A DNA stretch of 64,000 nt from CAZICM01 sp964537685 (GTDB lineage: Bacteria > Myxococcota_A > Polyangia > Polyangiales > Polyangiaceae). The position numbers and the translations under genes are program-made. The stretch covers positions 62,001 to 126,000 of the forward strand of contig CAZICM010000021.1 of assembly GCA_964537685.1 (NCBI GenBank), written 5' to 3'. Position 1 is the first letter of the stretch. Every line of letters starts with the position of its first letter. This document shows positions 15,927 through 24,272 of the stretch, in pieces. Below the pieces are notes generated by a model. The model made no database searches. It was not told the origin of the DNA and saw nothing but the letters and a program-made list of their open reading frames with translations.

Positions 15927-17351
15927 ATGCAAATCAACATGTTTATCAACGGCGAACTTGTGCTGGGCCAAGGCGAGGCGTACTCCGTACTCAACCCAGC
16001 GACCGGCACCGAGCTGTGCAAGATTCCCGAAGCCACGCTTTCGCAGGTGATGGATGCGGTGGATGCGGCTGGGCGCGCATGGTCCGGCTGGGCGCGTACG
16101 GCCCCCAAAGACCGCGCGTCACTGCTTCTCAACATAGCCGACCGGGTGGAAGCGTTTGGCCCCGAACTGGCCCGGCTGGAGTCAAATAACTGCGGCAAGC
16201 CCTACAAAGCGGCCTTAAACGACGAGATCCCCGCCATTGCCGACGTGTTTCGTTTCTTTGCCGGGGCGGCCCGCTGTCTTTCAGGCTCGGCGGCGGGGGA
16301 ATATTTGCCCGGTTACACATCCATGATCCGGCGCGATCCCATCGGCGTAATTGCCTCCATTACCCCCTGGAACTACCCGCTGATGATGGCCGCCTGGAAG
16401 ATGGCCCCTGCCCTTGCCGCCGGCAATACGCTTGTTCTAAAGCCTTCCGAGATGACACCCCTCACCACGCTTCGCTTTGCCGAAATCATCGGCGACCTCC
16501 TCCCGCCTGGGGTTATGAATATTGTATTTGGACGAGGCCCCACGGTTGGGCAATCGCTTGTATCGGCTCCGGCTGTGCGCATGATTTCCCTCACCGGCTC
16601 CATCGCGACGGGCCAAAAGATGTTAGAAATCGCGGCCCAGACGCTAAAGCGCACGCATCTCGAGCTGGGCGGAAAGGCTCCGGTGATTATCTTCGACGAT
16701 GCCAATCTCGAAGAAGCAATCGCGGGAATTCGCGGCTTTGGTTATTACAATGCGGGCCAAGACTGCACTGCCGCCTGCCGAATCTATGCTCACAGCCGGG
16801 TGTATGAAAACTTCGTAGCCGACCTTAGCTCCGCCGTGTCCAGCATCAAACCTGGATTACAAGACGAAGAGGGCGTGGAACTGGGACCGCTGGTATGTGC
16901 CGCGCAACGAGAGCGGGTCGCTGGCTATGTGGATCGGGCGCGCGCACAAAAACATATCGAAGTCGTGACTGGGGGCAAGAGCATAGCCGGCGGAGGCTTC
17001 TTTTATGAGCCCACGGTAGTGGCAGGAGCAGTGCAGAGCGATGAAATCGTACGCAAGGAAGTCTTTGGCCCTGTAGTATCGGTAACCCGATTCTCGGATA
17101 TCGACGAAGCCATAGCCTTTGCCAACGACAGCGACTATGGCCTAGCCTCATCGGTATGGACATCGGACCTAGGAAAGGCGATGCGGGTTTCGGCGGAGCT
17201 TCACTATGGATGCACCTGGATCAACACGCATTTTATGCTGGTCAGCGAAATGCCGCATGGGGGTCTTAAAAAGTCGGGGTATGGCAAGGATATGTCGATG
17301 TATGGGCTTGAAGATTATACCTCGATACGGCATATCATGATAAAACACTGA
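15927..17351 (+). CDS. patD: Aldehyde dehydrogenase, gamma-aminobutyraldehyde type
   Basis: A 474-residue NAD(P)-dependent aldehyde dehydrogenase. The catalytic cysteine is Cys280 in GQDCTAACR and the general base Glu246 in LELGGKAP; the TPWNYPL segment of the cofactor-binding domain is present. GGGAG lies before the ATG at 15927, 15 bases after the permease gene. Position as the fifth gene of a ydcSTUVW-like operon and overall similarity to YdcW/PatD suggest oxidation of 4-aminobutanal (from putrescine) to GABA. Betaine aldehyde or another amino-aldehyde is possible. No putrescine aminotransferase gene is found beside it, so the first oxidation step must be encoded elsewhere. Confidence 0.85.
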   Translation: MQINMFINGELVLGQGEAYSVLNPATGTELCKIPEATLSQVMDAVDAAGRAWSGWARTAPKDRASLLLNIADRVEAFGPELARLESNNCGKPYKAALNDEIPAIADVFRFFAGAARCLSGSAAGEYLPGYTSMIRRDPIGVIASITPWNYPLMMAAWKMAPALAAGNTLVLKPSEMTPLTTLRFAEIIGDLLPPGVMNIVFGRGPTVGQSLVSAPAVRMISLTGSIATGQKMLEIAAQTLKRTHLELGGKAPVIIFDDANLEEAIAGIRGFGYYNAGQDCTAACRIYAHSRVYENFVADLSSAVSSIKPGLQDEEGVELGPLVCAAQRERVAGYVDRARAQKHIEVVTGGKSIAGGGFFYEPTVVAGAVQSDEIVRKEVFGPVVSVTRFSDIDEAIAFANDSDYGLASSVWTSDLGKAMRVSAELHYGCTWINTHFMLVSEMPHGGLKKSGYGKDMSMYGLEDYTSIRHIMIKH

Positions 17352-17415
17352 CTTCCCCGCTGAAGCAGCACAAAGACGATTGACAAGAGGACAGCAATGG
17401 AGGATAAGCGGCTGT

Positions 17416-18495
17416 ATGCCTACCTCCAATACCAGCCAACCCACCCTTCGATTGCGCACTCGCCTTCTCGTCGCCCTAGGGGCATTAGGCACGGCGTTCC
17501 TTCAGCAAAACCCGCGCGCCGACGCCCAAGACGAACCCAAGACCGAATGTCTCGAGCTGGATGCCAATGCCCAGTGCCCAAGCGACGATCAGGTAATTGA
17601 AACCCTTCAAAATAAGCATCCAGACTACTGTACCCCCATTTTTGATCCTCCCGGTTCAACCATTGTCGATAATACCTATTGTTGTTATCAAGTGCGCTAT
17701 GACTGCTCGGCGCAGGTGGTGGGGTGTGCTTGTTTTATGGGTCATCCGCTCTTGATTGAAGGGCGGCCGCTGGAAGGTGGAACGCGGGCTCAACAAGGCT
17801 GGAAGGATACTCGCCTTCCATTGCCTAATTTATCCGGGCTTTCGATAGAACAGCGGCAGCTTCTCGCGCTGCATTGGGCCCGGATTGGCGCGGCGGAATA
17901 TATATCCATCGCGGGATTTCAGCGTTTGGTCATGGATTTGATGGTAAACGGTGCCGAGCCTTCGCTGATTCACAAGGCGCAGCGGGCGGCGATGGACGAG
18001 ACCCGCCATGCGCGCATGGCATTTTCATTGGCCTCGGCCTTTGCGGGCACGGACATTGGACCTTCATCGTTGGATTTGCCTGGGGCAGTACCGCTACACC
18101 GCTCGCTTCGGGAGCTTGCGATGGCCTGTGCCGAGGAAGGGTGCGTGGTGGAGACATTATCGGCATTTTTAATCAGCGAGATGGTAGAGCTGGCCACAGA
18201 TCCGGCTGTTGTTGGCGTGCTCAAGCGGATGAAGCGGGACGAAGAGAGACATGCGGCGCTGGCGTGGGAGATTTTGGGGTGGGCGCTGAGGAGGGACGGG
18301 AGTATGATTGAAGCGGTTCAAGAAGCGCTGGAAGGGGCAATGAAGCGGATAGGCATACAGGGCTTCGCGCATTCGGCGGGCATTGAAGCGTATGGGTTGT
18401 TGGGGGTGGCGAGGGCCGAGGCGGCCAAGAGGGAGCTGCTCCAGGGTGTGGTTCGTCCGTGCTGGGAGGCACTTCGGGCAGCCTTGGGTTCGTGA
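17416..18495 (+). CDS. Exported ferritin-like di-iron-type protein
   Basis: A 359-residue protein with an N-terminal signal peptide (about residues 1-35). An 80-residue Cys-rich stretch follows (CCYQVRYDC, GCACFMG), then a four-helix ferritin-like domain (about 140-300). Its putative iron ligands are in DETRHARMA, EMVELA and DEERHAALA, which repeat the ExxH pattern. A helical C-terminal tail completes it. Proteins of this plan are common in Myxococcota; their reaction is unknown. The ATG at 17416 follows GGAGGA; a TTG at 17380 is an alternative. It starts 64 bases after the aldehyde dehydrogenase gene but is probably a separate unit. Confidence 0.72.
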   Translation: MPTSNTSQPTLRLRTRLLVALGALGTAFLQQNPRADAQDEPKTECLELDANAQCPSDDQVIETLQNKHPDYCTPIFDPPGSTIVDNTYCCYQVRYDCSAQVVGCACFMGHPLLIEGRPLEGGTRAQQGWKDTRLPLPNLSGLSIEQRQLLALHWARIGAAEYISIAGFQRLVMDLMVNGAEPSLIHKAQRAAMDETRHARMAFSLASAFAGTDIGPSSLDLPGAVPLHRSLRELAMACAEEGCVVETLSAFLISEMVELATDPAVVGVLKRMKRDEERHAALAWEILGWALRRDGSMIEAVQEALEGAMKRIGIQGFAHSAGIEAYGLLGVARAEAAKRELLQGVVRPCWEALRAALGS

Positions 18496-18544
18496 ACGCA
18501 AGATACGAACGCAGGGCGGGGTTGCTTGGGTGTCCGGCGATTCG

Positions 18545-18745
18545 CGCTTAGAAGCAACCCCAAGCTACTTGTGGGAGTGGATTTTGATAGCTCGAGGCAA
18601 CCCCGAGCTACTTGTGGGAGTGGATTTTGATAGCTCGAGGCAACCCCGAGCTACTTGTAGCGCTGGATTTTGATAGCTTGAAGCAACCCCGAGCTACTTG
18701 TAGCGCTGGATTTTGATAGCTTGAAGCAACCCCGAGTTACCTAGA
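18545..18745. repeat. 43-bp tandem repeat with conserved hairpin
   Basis: AGCTACTT recurs at 18563, 18606, 18649 and 18692, with a decayed copy at 18735: period 43 bp. Each full unit contains arms TAGCTCG and CGAGCTA around a nine-base loop AGGCAACCC (for example 18588-18594 and 18604-18610). Later units carry TAGCTTG on the left arm, and the last has CGAGTTA on the right arm. These changes still pair through G-U wobbles if transcribed. The linker of about 20 bp is also conserved (CTTGTGGGAGTGGATTTTGA or CTTGTAGCGCTGGATTTTGA), so it is not a CRISPR array. It lies between the ferritin-like gene and a truncated Rpn-like gene. Confidence 0.85.
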
Positions 18746-18777
18746 GCTGCAGCCATCCGCGATCCTCTCCTGCTCGG

Positions 18778-19449
18778 ATGTGCTTTGAACGCCGCGGAGG
18801 GGGCCTTCTTTTTGGTCGGGATTGGCACGGGGGCTTGGACTTTGGACAAGGCGTGCTCACCTTCCCTGTTATCGACTCGAACGTGATTCCAAAAATCACC
18901 GAGCTCACTCAGGCCAAAGAAGATCCATATCTAGCCGTACTCTCCGCCCTTGCTCACGGCCACGACGACAGCCAAGAAAGCGCTAGCATTGCGTACACAA
19001 CTCTTGTGGCTTTGTTGCACTTACCCAACAAAGAGATGGACAGCGAAAGCGCTCAAGCATATCTTCTGACCATCTGGCGCGGACTCGGCGCCCTGGCAAA
19101 GAAAATTGTGGAGCAGAGACTTATGCAATCCGGCGTCCTCAAAAACCTCTTGCAAGAGATCACGCCTCAAGAAAAGCATATCCTCCAGCGCCTAAAAGAA
19201 GTGACTGGCCGATGGCAGGCAGAGAGCAAGGCCGAAGGAAAAGCCGAAGGAAAAGCCGAAGGAAAAGCCGAAGGAACTGTGCTCGCTCTGCGGTGGACCT
19301 TAATGGACGCTGTCGAATTACGAAAAATTCCTATTTCCTCCGAGGAGCGAGCTCGCATCGAAACCTGCAACGACGAAACCCTCCTGCGTACATGGGTGCA
19401 CAATGCCTTCACGGCTTCAACCGCCGAAGCTCTGTTCTCCACCCGATAG
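18778..19449 (+). pseudogene. N-terminally truncated Rpn-like (PD-(D/E)XK) protein
   Basis: An open frame of 223 codons. From about residue 27 (VLTFPVIDSNVIPKITE) onward it follows the pattern of the C-terminal two thirds of Rpn/transposase-like PD-(D/E)XK proteins: ALAHG, a helical middle, KAEG repeats, then SEERARIETC and RTWVHNA. The catalytic N-terminal domain, which in full-length relatives of about 290 residues precedes this, is missing. The first 26 codons look unrelated and carry no ribosome-binding site. I regard it as a truncated, probably non-functional copy. Its companion remnant is at 1074-1282. Family assignment is from memory. Confidence 0.5.
19231..19276 (+). repeat. 12-bp codon repeat (KAEG)
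   Basis: GCCGAAGGAAAA is repeated three times in exact tandem with a fourth partial copy (GCCGAAGGAACT), encoding Ala-Glu-Gly-Lys units in the truncated Rpn-like gene. Same period as the KEGR/KEGL repeat at 1208-1282, but with different codons. Confidence 0.9.
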
Positions 19450-19569
19450 CTCCCCATCTTTAAACAATCGCCCATGACCGGTTGCCCTCCCTTCAGCAAA
19501 GCCATAAGAGTACCGCCAATCTCATACAATTGCGTCTAAATACCTTCCTATATTCGCCGCCCGATCATT

Positions 19570-20283
19570 TTATTTCGCCATACCAAAAAGCGAAAGCAGC
19601 GCACAGCCCAGCAGCGCAAACAACTCAATCCGCTCCGATGTCTGTTCGGCCAAACGCCTTTTCAAACCAACGCCTATCGCATTACCCCCAACAATAAACA
19701 GCGCCAGCAAAAGCGCGTACATAGACAGTTCCCGCGTGTACAGCCCACTCACTCCATACGCAAACAGCCTTCCAATGTGCATCGACAGCGAAGCCAGCGA
19801 ACAAGTCGCCACATAACGCTCCCCTTTCAGTCCAGCCGCCATCAGAAGAGGCGCCACCAAAATGCCCGCCCCACCCGCCGTCGCCGCAAGCGCGCCAATT
19901 CCAAACCCCGCAGGCAGCATCCACACCGGCGAAATCGACAAGCGAATCAGCCCGCGCGACTTGAGCACCGCCAAGATGACCATGCCCACCATCAAGACCT
20001 TAATCAAAAGGCCGGGAAGCAGCACCGACACCAAACCTCCCATCACACTCCCAGGCAGCGCGCCCGCCACATAACGCACAGCCACCGCCCGATCGAGCTT
20101 GGCGCGAAACACAAACAAACGGTGCGCATTGCCAAATAAAAGCGCGGGAGCCGTCATCGCGAGCGCCTCATGAGGCCCGCACAAAAGCGAAAGCGCGAGC
20201 ACCAACAGCATCCCGCCTCCAAGCCCCGCCACCGTCGTCAGCGTCCCCGCCAACAGCCCAAGCCCAGCCAGCCAAAACAGCAT
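19570..20283 (-). CDS. TauE/SafE (TSUP) family membrane permease
   Basis: A 237-residue inner-membrane protein with about seven hydrophobic segments and the two Gly-rich half-repeats typical of the TSUP family (TLTTVAGLGGGMLL near the N-terminus and ALAATAGGAGILVAPLL in the middle). Family members export sulfite, sulfoacetate or related organic anions; the substrate here is not known. The start at 20283 has a strong AGGAGG site. It is divergent from the LysR regulator at 20369, separated by 85 bases, so that regulator probably controls it. Confidence 0.85.
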   Translation of the reverse strand: MLFWLAGLGLLAGTLTTVAGLGGGMLLVLALSLLCGPHEALAMTAPALLFGNAHRLFVFRAKLDRAVAVRYVAGALPGSVMGGLVSVLLPGLLIKVLMVGMVILAVLKSRGLIRLSISPVWMLPAGFGIGALAATAGGAGILVAPLLMAAGLKGERYVATCSLASLSMHIGRLFAYGVSGLYTRELSMYALLLALFIVGGNAIGVGLKRRLAEQTSERIELFALLGCALLSLFGMAK

Positions 20284-20368
20284 ATCGAGCCTCCTCTTCT
20301 GGCTTGTCTAGGCGCCGGCGATTTATCCGTCCAATCGATTATTAAAAAGGATATCATCAGCATCACTT

Positions 20369-21286
20369 ATGGTTGAAGGACTGCGCCACTTCCTGCTCAT
20401 CGCCGAACATCAAACCTTCACGCGGGCCGCTCACCGCGCGCATCTATCGCAGCCTGCGCTCACCGCATCGATTCAAAAACTGGAGCACGAGCTGGGTGCC
20501 CTGCTCTTTGTCCGGGGACGCACAGGCGCCGAACTCACAGCCGCAGGCGCCGCGCTCTTACCCAAAGCGCGCGCGGTGATTTCATCGCTTGAAGACGCTC
20601 GCCGCACCGTGCTCGAGATTCAGGGCCTTGGCTCGGGCGAAGTGAGGCTGGGCGCAGGAGCGACGGCCTGCACCTATTTATTGCCGCCGTTGCTCGCCTC
20701 ATTTCGCTCGGCGCATCCTGGCATCCGATTCTTGCTCCGCGAGGCGACGACCCCCGACGTGCTCTTCGCGCTCGAGACAGGAGAACTCGATCTCGGCCTC
20801 GTCACATCTCCCCAAGGCGAATATTGGTACACCGACGAATTGATTCTGATCGCATCTCCTTCGCTATTGAAGGAATACACCATGAAATTGAAAGGCAAAG
20901 GAGAACCCGCGCTTCCGCCGTTCATCACCTTTGGAAAAGGCTCTACGACCCGGCATCATGTGGATCAGCATTTTCCATCGGCATCCATTGTGATGGAATT
21001 GGGAAGCATCGCGGCCGTAAAGGCCAATGTGAGAGCGGGCATTGGTATTGCGCTGGTCAGCCGCCACGCCGTTGAAAACGATTTAGCGCTGGGACGCCTC
21101 GCAAAATTTCCTCATCCCAAGACGCCCATCGCAAGGCCATTGCATTTGATTCACCGCGGAAAAGAAAGGCTTTCGCCTGCATCCGCCGCATTTAGGGAAT
21201 TGATGCTCTCATCGCGGCCCAAGGATTTTCGCCGCGATTCAAAGCCGCCGCGCAAAGCGAAGACCAAGAACAAAAGCCGCGCCTAG
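20369..21286 (+). CDS. LysR-family transcriptional regulator
   Basis: A 305-residue regulator. The N-terminal winged helix-turn-helix (about 1-60) has the standard LysR pattern (FTRAAHRAHLSQPALTASI, then LEHELGALLFVR). Residues about 90-275 form the periplasmic-binding-like effector domain, and the end is a basic tail (KAKTKNKSRA). It is divergent from the TauE/SafE permease gene, the classical layout in which a LysR protein controls its neighbour in response to a metabolite. The effector is unknown. Its TAG stop shares the CTAG at 21283-21286 with the stop of the convergent beta-helix gene. Confidence 0.92.
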   Translation: MVEGLRHFLLIAEHQTFTRAAHRAHLSQPALTASIQKLEHELGALLFVRGRTGAELTAAGAALLPKARAVISSLEDARRTVLEIQGLGSGEVRLGAGATACTYLLPPLLASFRSAHPGIRFLLREATTPDVLFALETGELDLGLVTSPQGEYWYTDELILIASPSLLKEYTMKLKGKGEPALPPFITFGKGSTTRHHVDQHFPSASIVMELGSIAAVKANVRAGIGIALVSRHAVENDLALGRLAKFPHPKTPIARPLHLIHRGKERLSPASAAFRELMLSSRPKDFRRDSKPPRKAKTKNKSRA

Positions 21287-22863
21287 CCCTTGGGTGCCGC
21301 GCGTCTTGATCGGCGCGCAACCGCTCCCCAGATACCGGCCGCCATCGCCAGAATGCCCGCAAACGAAGCCTCTTTCGAACCCGCGCTCCGGCACGAACAG
21401 CCTCCCTCATCGCCCGAATCACCTCCGCTGGACGACGCGGCTCCGCCTCCTCCTCCTCCTCCTCCCCCAACGCCCGATGAAGCGCCTCCACTGCCCTGCG
21501 AACCTCCGCCCGCGCCCGTTCCACTTCCGCAATTGCCCCGCGGCGCCTTTATTTCTCCGGCCAGCTTCCATCCCGGATTCATTCCAGAACCCGCATAAGC
21601 CCCGCGAAAAGTCTTATCGCCCTTATTCACACCATTAAAATCGCAGCCATAATCCGATTCATTGCTAAATGCCGACAAATCGATCGCATTGCCATTGGCC
21701 TTCCCCGCCATAGGATAAAAATCCATTGAACCCAGCGCCGCCGAAGGCGAATTCACATACATCGGCGCATTGGCCGCAGAATCGCTGATATTGTCGCCCA
21801 TCATCGCAATCGTTCCCTCAACCGGCGAATCAGCGAAAATTAAATTGCCCAACACGATCGAATTCTCCATCGCCGCATTCCCAAGGACGATGCCCCGTTT
21901 TGCCGAATAAATCGTATTGTTGTACACATGCGCGAGCTTGAGCGCAAAACCATCGTGATCGCGCAGATTCACCGCCAAATCGGCCACATCCACAAAAATA
22001 TTATCGTGTATGGACACCCTTCCCGCCGCCTGCAGCAACGCTTCATTCATATTGTGAACAAATAAATTGCCATACACCTCGGCCATACTTCCCGCGCCTG
22101 GACCAGAATCGGGAAAGGCACCGACAAATAAATTAGGCCGCACACCATCGGGACTCGGCTGATCGTTTTTTATAAATACATTATCGCGAATAATCGTTTT
22201 CGCATCAGCCTTGGGCAGCGCTGGATGATCCGGCCATGGATTCTGATTTTTTATTTGCATATTGTATCCGATCGTATTCTTGATCAGATTATTTTCAATC
22301 ACACCGCCCACAAATGGATCGGCATAATTGGAATTGCCCAAATACAAACCCGTGCCCGCCCCATCGATTATATTGCGGCGCACAATCCAGCCAAAAGTCG
22401 GGGTCTTCGTCGAAATCGCCACCGTCTGCTGCGAGCCGCCCTGCCCGACAAACATACAATCTTCAATCGTAATATGATGAACGGTATTGTTCAGGCCATC
22501 CTTAGCACTCACACCAAATACACCCGGAATGCCCTTACCATCGACCGTAATGCCACGCACGGCGACATAACTTGAGTTTTTAATTTCGACCGTATTGCAG
22601 CAAGCATTGCCTTCAAATACGGCAGGCTGACCGCCTTTGGGCCCGGAAATCGTAATCCAGGCATTCTCGCTGCCATTGAGATTGGTGATATTCAAGCCCT
22701 GGGTATAGACGCCCGGCGCAAGATTCAGCGTATCGCCGGGTTTAAGCGTCGAAAGAACGCCCGTGTAATTCGAGGGATCGGCATCGGCGGCCAATAGGGG
22801 CGCCGCCTCAAGAACCAGGGTAAACAGAAGAGGAACTGAAATGAAATAAGCCGTTTTTCGCAT
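21283..22863 (-). CDS. Secreted parallel beta-helix protein with MYXO-CTERM-like anchor
   Basis: A 526-residue exported protein. A signal peptide (about 1-26, ending LLAADA) is followed by a right-handed parallel beta-helix (about 30-420) with recurring N-x-I/V repeats (TIEDCMFVG, IIRDNVFIKN, IHDNIFVDV, NNTIYSAKRG). Polysaccharide lyases and other surface carbohydrate-active proteins use this fold, but I see no catalytic site I can name. A Gly/Ser-rich linker (about 445-490) leads to a GCSCR motif, a hydrophobic helix and an RRSRR tail. This is the MYXO-CTERM sorting-signal pattern of Myxococcota, in which the Cys is processed and the protein is held at the cell surface. Confidence 0.85.
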   Translation of the reverse strand: MRKTAYFISVPLLFTLVLEAAPLLAADADPSNYTGVLSTLKPGDTLNLAPGVYTQGLNITNLNGSENAWITISGPKGGQPAVFEGNACCNTVEIKNSSYVAVRGITVDGKGIPGVFGVSAKDGLNNTVHHITIEDCMFVGQGGSQQTVAISTKTPTFGWIVRRNIIDGAGTGLYLGNSNYADPFVGGVIENNLIKNTIGYNMQIKNQNPWPDHPALPKADAKTIIRDNVFIKNDQPSPDGVRPNLFVGAFPDSGPGAGSMAEVYGNLFVHNMNEALLQAAGRVSIHDNIFVDVADLAVNLRDHDGFALKLAHVYNNTIYSAKRGIVLGNAAMENSIVLGNLIFADSPVEGTIAMMGDNISDSAANAPMYVNSPSAALGSMDFYPMAGKANGNAIDLSAFSNESDYGCDFNGVNKGDKTFRGAYAGSGMNPGWKLAGEIKAPRGNCGSGTGAGGGSQGSGGASSGVGGGGGGGGGAASSSGGDSGDEGGCSCRSAGSKEASFAGILAMAAGIWGAVARRSRRAAPKG

Positions 22864-22902
22864 GGGGCGATTCTATCCCGAATCTACCCCGTGCAGCGCG
22901 CT

Positions 22903-23520
22903 TTATTGAGCCTTGCGCTTAAAGATTAAATTGATTTTCTTTTTAGGATCAAACATCGACAGCGTTCCATCTTCTTTAATGGACACAGGCACGGTCATAT
23001 CGCCTTTAATATCTTTTTTCGCCACCAAATCTTTAACGGGCTTCACCGTAAGAACCCCGTTTTCCTCTTTCACAACTTCATACTTCATTTGGGCTTCGAT
23101 TTTCTCGCCCACCCACGACGTATATGTGTCCGCCGTCAATTCAATCCATTCCTTGGCCGAGGCCGCTTCAATTTCCTTCATCAGCTTTTGAAATTTCGCC
23201 TCGTCTTTACCGGCTTTTTTGCGCGCTTCCGCCTCATGGAAGGCCCTCGCTTCGCCCGTCAGATCAAATTGCCATTTGCCCACCACCTGCTCCTTCAAAG
23301 GCTTGGGCGGAGGAGGCGGCTCGGGCGCAGGCGCAGGCGCGGCGGCAGGCGCCGAAGCCACGGCACTTGGAGCCGGTTCTGCGGTCTTTACAGGCTGAGG
23401 ATCGGGCGGAGGCGGCACGGCCGGCGGCGCCTCGGGCGGAGGCGGCTCACCGCACGCAGCCAATACAACCAAAACACATCCTAATCCAATCGAGATTTTA
23501 TTCTTTATTGCTGAAGGCAT
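22903..23520 (-). CDS. Lipoprotein with Pro/Ala-rich linker
   Basis: A 205-residue lipoprotein. The start at 23520 has a GGGAGA site upstream and gives a signal peptide with lipobox LAAC. Residues 20-75 are an extended Pro/Ala/Glu linker. The C-terminal 125 residues form a small domain starting KEQVVGKWQFDLTGEA and ending in a Lys-rich strand (DPKKKINLIFKRK). The VVGKW beginning resembles lipocalin-like or DUF4488-type domains that bind small molecules, but similarity is too short to assign. It is encoded 39 bases after the small membrane protein gene of the same strand. Confidence 0.7.
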   Translation of the reverse strand: MPSAIKNKISIGLGCVLVVLAACGEPPPPEAPPAVPPPPDPQPVKTAEPAPSAVASAPAAAPAPAPEPPPPPKPLKEQVVGKWQFDLTGEARAFHEAEARKKAGKDEAKFQKLMKEIEAASAKEWIELTADTYTSWVGEKIEAQMKYEVVKEENGVLTVKPVKDLVAKKDIKGDMTVPVSIKEDGTLSMFDPKKKINLIFKRKAQ

Positions 23521-23563
23521 TGCAGATCTCCCTGCCCGGTTCCCCTTCATAAAAGGCCCCAGG

Positions 23564-24235
23564 CTACTTTTGCTGAACCAACTTCCTGGCCAATACGTAG
23601 GTGCCCCCCATGGCCAGCGCGACAACACCGAGCATGATCCAAAACATGGTGCTGCCCGGCTTGAGCAATGAATCGCCGACGAATGAATAAAGAACGGCGC
23701 CGGGAATCAGACCTAACACCGTGCCCGCCGTAAATGCAAGGGGGCGCACCCCCGCAGCCCCCGCCGCATAATTCACAAGGGTGTAATGCGCTATCGGACA
23801 CATCCGGAGCAATGCGATCGTTATCGCACCCTGTTTTTGGGCGAGCAAATGAACAATGGCGCGGGCCTTGGGCCGGGCTTCAAGCATTCCCGCAATCCAT
23901 GCCCTCGCGGCACTCCTCGCAATGGCAAAGCAAATCAGCGCGCTCGCCGTATCGGCAAACAAAGACAAAACAATACCCAGCCCAGGCCCATACAGCGCGC
24001 CCGCCGCAACCAAACCCCATACCCTCGGCATCCAAAGAAATTGCAATACGATAACAGCGCCCACATAGACCAGCATTCCCTGCGGGCCTGCTTTCCTAGC
24101 AAAATCAATCAGGATTTCAGGCTTAATCCAACCCTTGGCCAATAAAAATGCACACAATGCGGCCGTGAGCCCAAACAATACAAAGAGCGCGATGACGCGA
24201 AGCGGAAGACGGGATTTGGGCGTTTCGTCGGCCAT
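23564..24235 (-). CDS. TVP38/TMEM64 (VTT/DedA-like) membrane protein
   Basis: A 223-residue inner-membrane protein with about five hydrophobic segments. It has the VTT-domain hallmark around residues 65-125: FLWMPRVWGLVAAGALYGPG, then ALICFAIARSAARAW. A later P-rich segment (LIPGAVLYSFVGDSLL) is also typical. Family members act in membrane-lipid scrambling or envelope homeostasis; the bacterial role is little known. I prefer the ATG at 24235 over a TTG at 24244. It sits in a run of minus-strand envelope genes. Confidence 0.8.
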   Translation of the reverse strand: MADETPKSRLPLRVIALFVLFGLTAALCAFLLAKGWIKPEILIDFARKAGPQGMLVYVGAVIVLQFLWMPRVWGLVAAGALYGPGLGIVLSLFADTASALICFAIARSAARAWIAGMLEARPKARAIVHLLAQKQGAITIALLRMCPIAHYTLVNYAAGAAGVRPLAFTAGTVLGLIPGAVLYSFVGDSLLKPGSTMFWIMLGVVALAMGGTYVLARKLVQQK

Positions 24236-24272
24236 GAAAAACAACGGGGAAACAAATACAATCGAATTTATA

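Noticed and set aside
18545..18745. Possible CRISPR array
   Set aside because: Period is constant but the 20-bp linkers are conserved rather than unique, and no cas gene is near.
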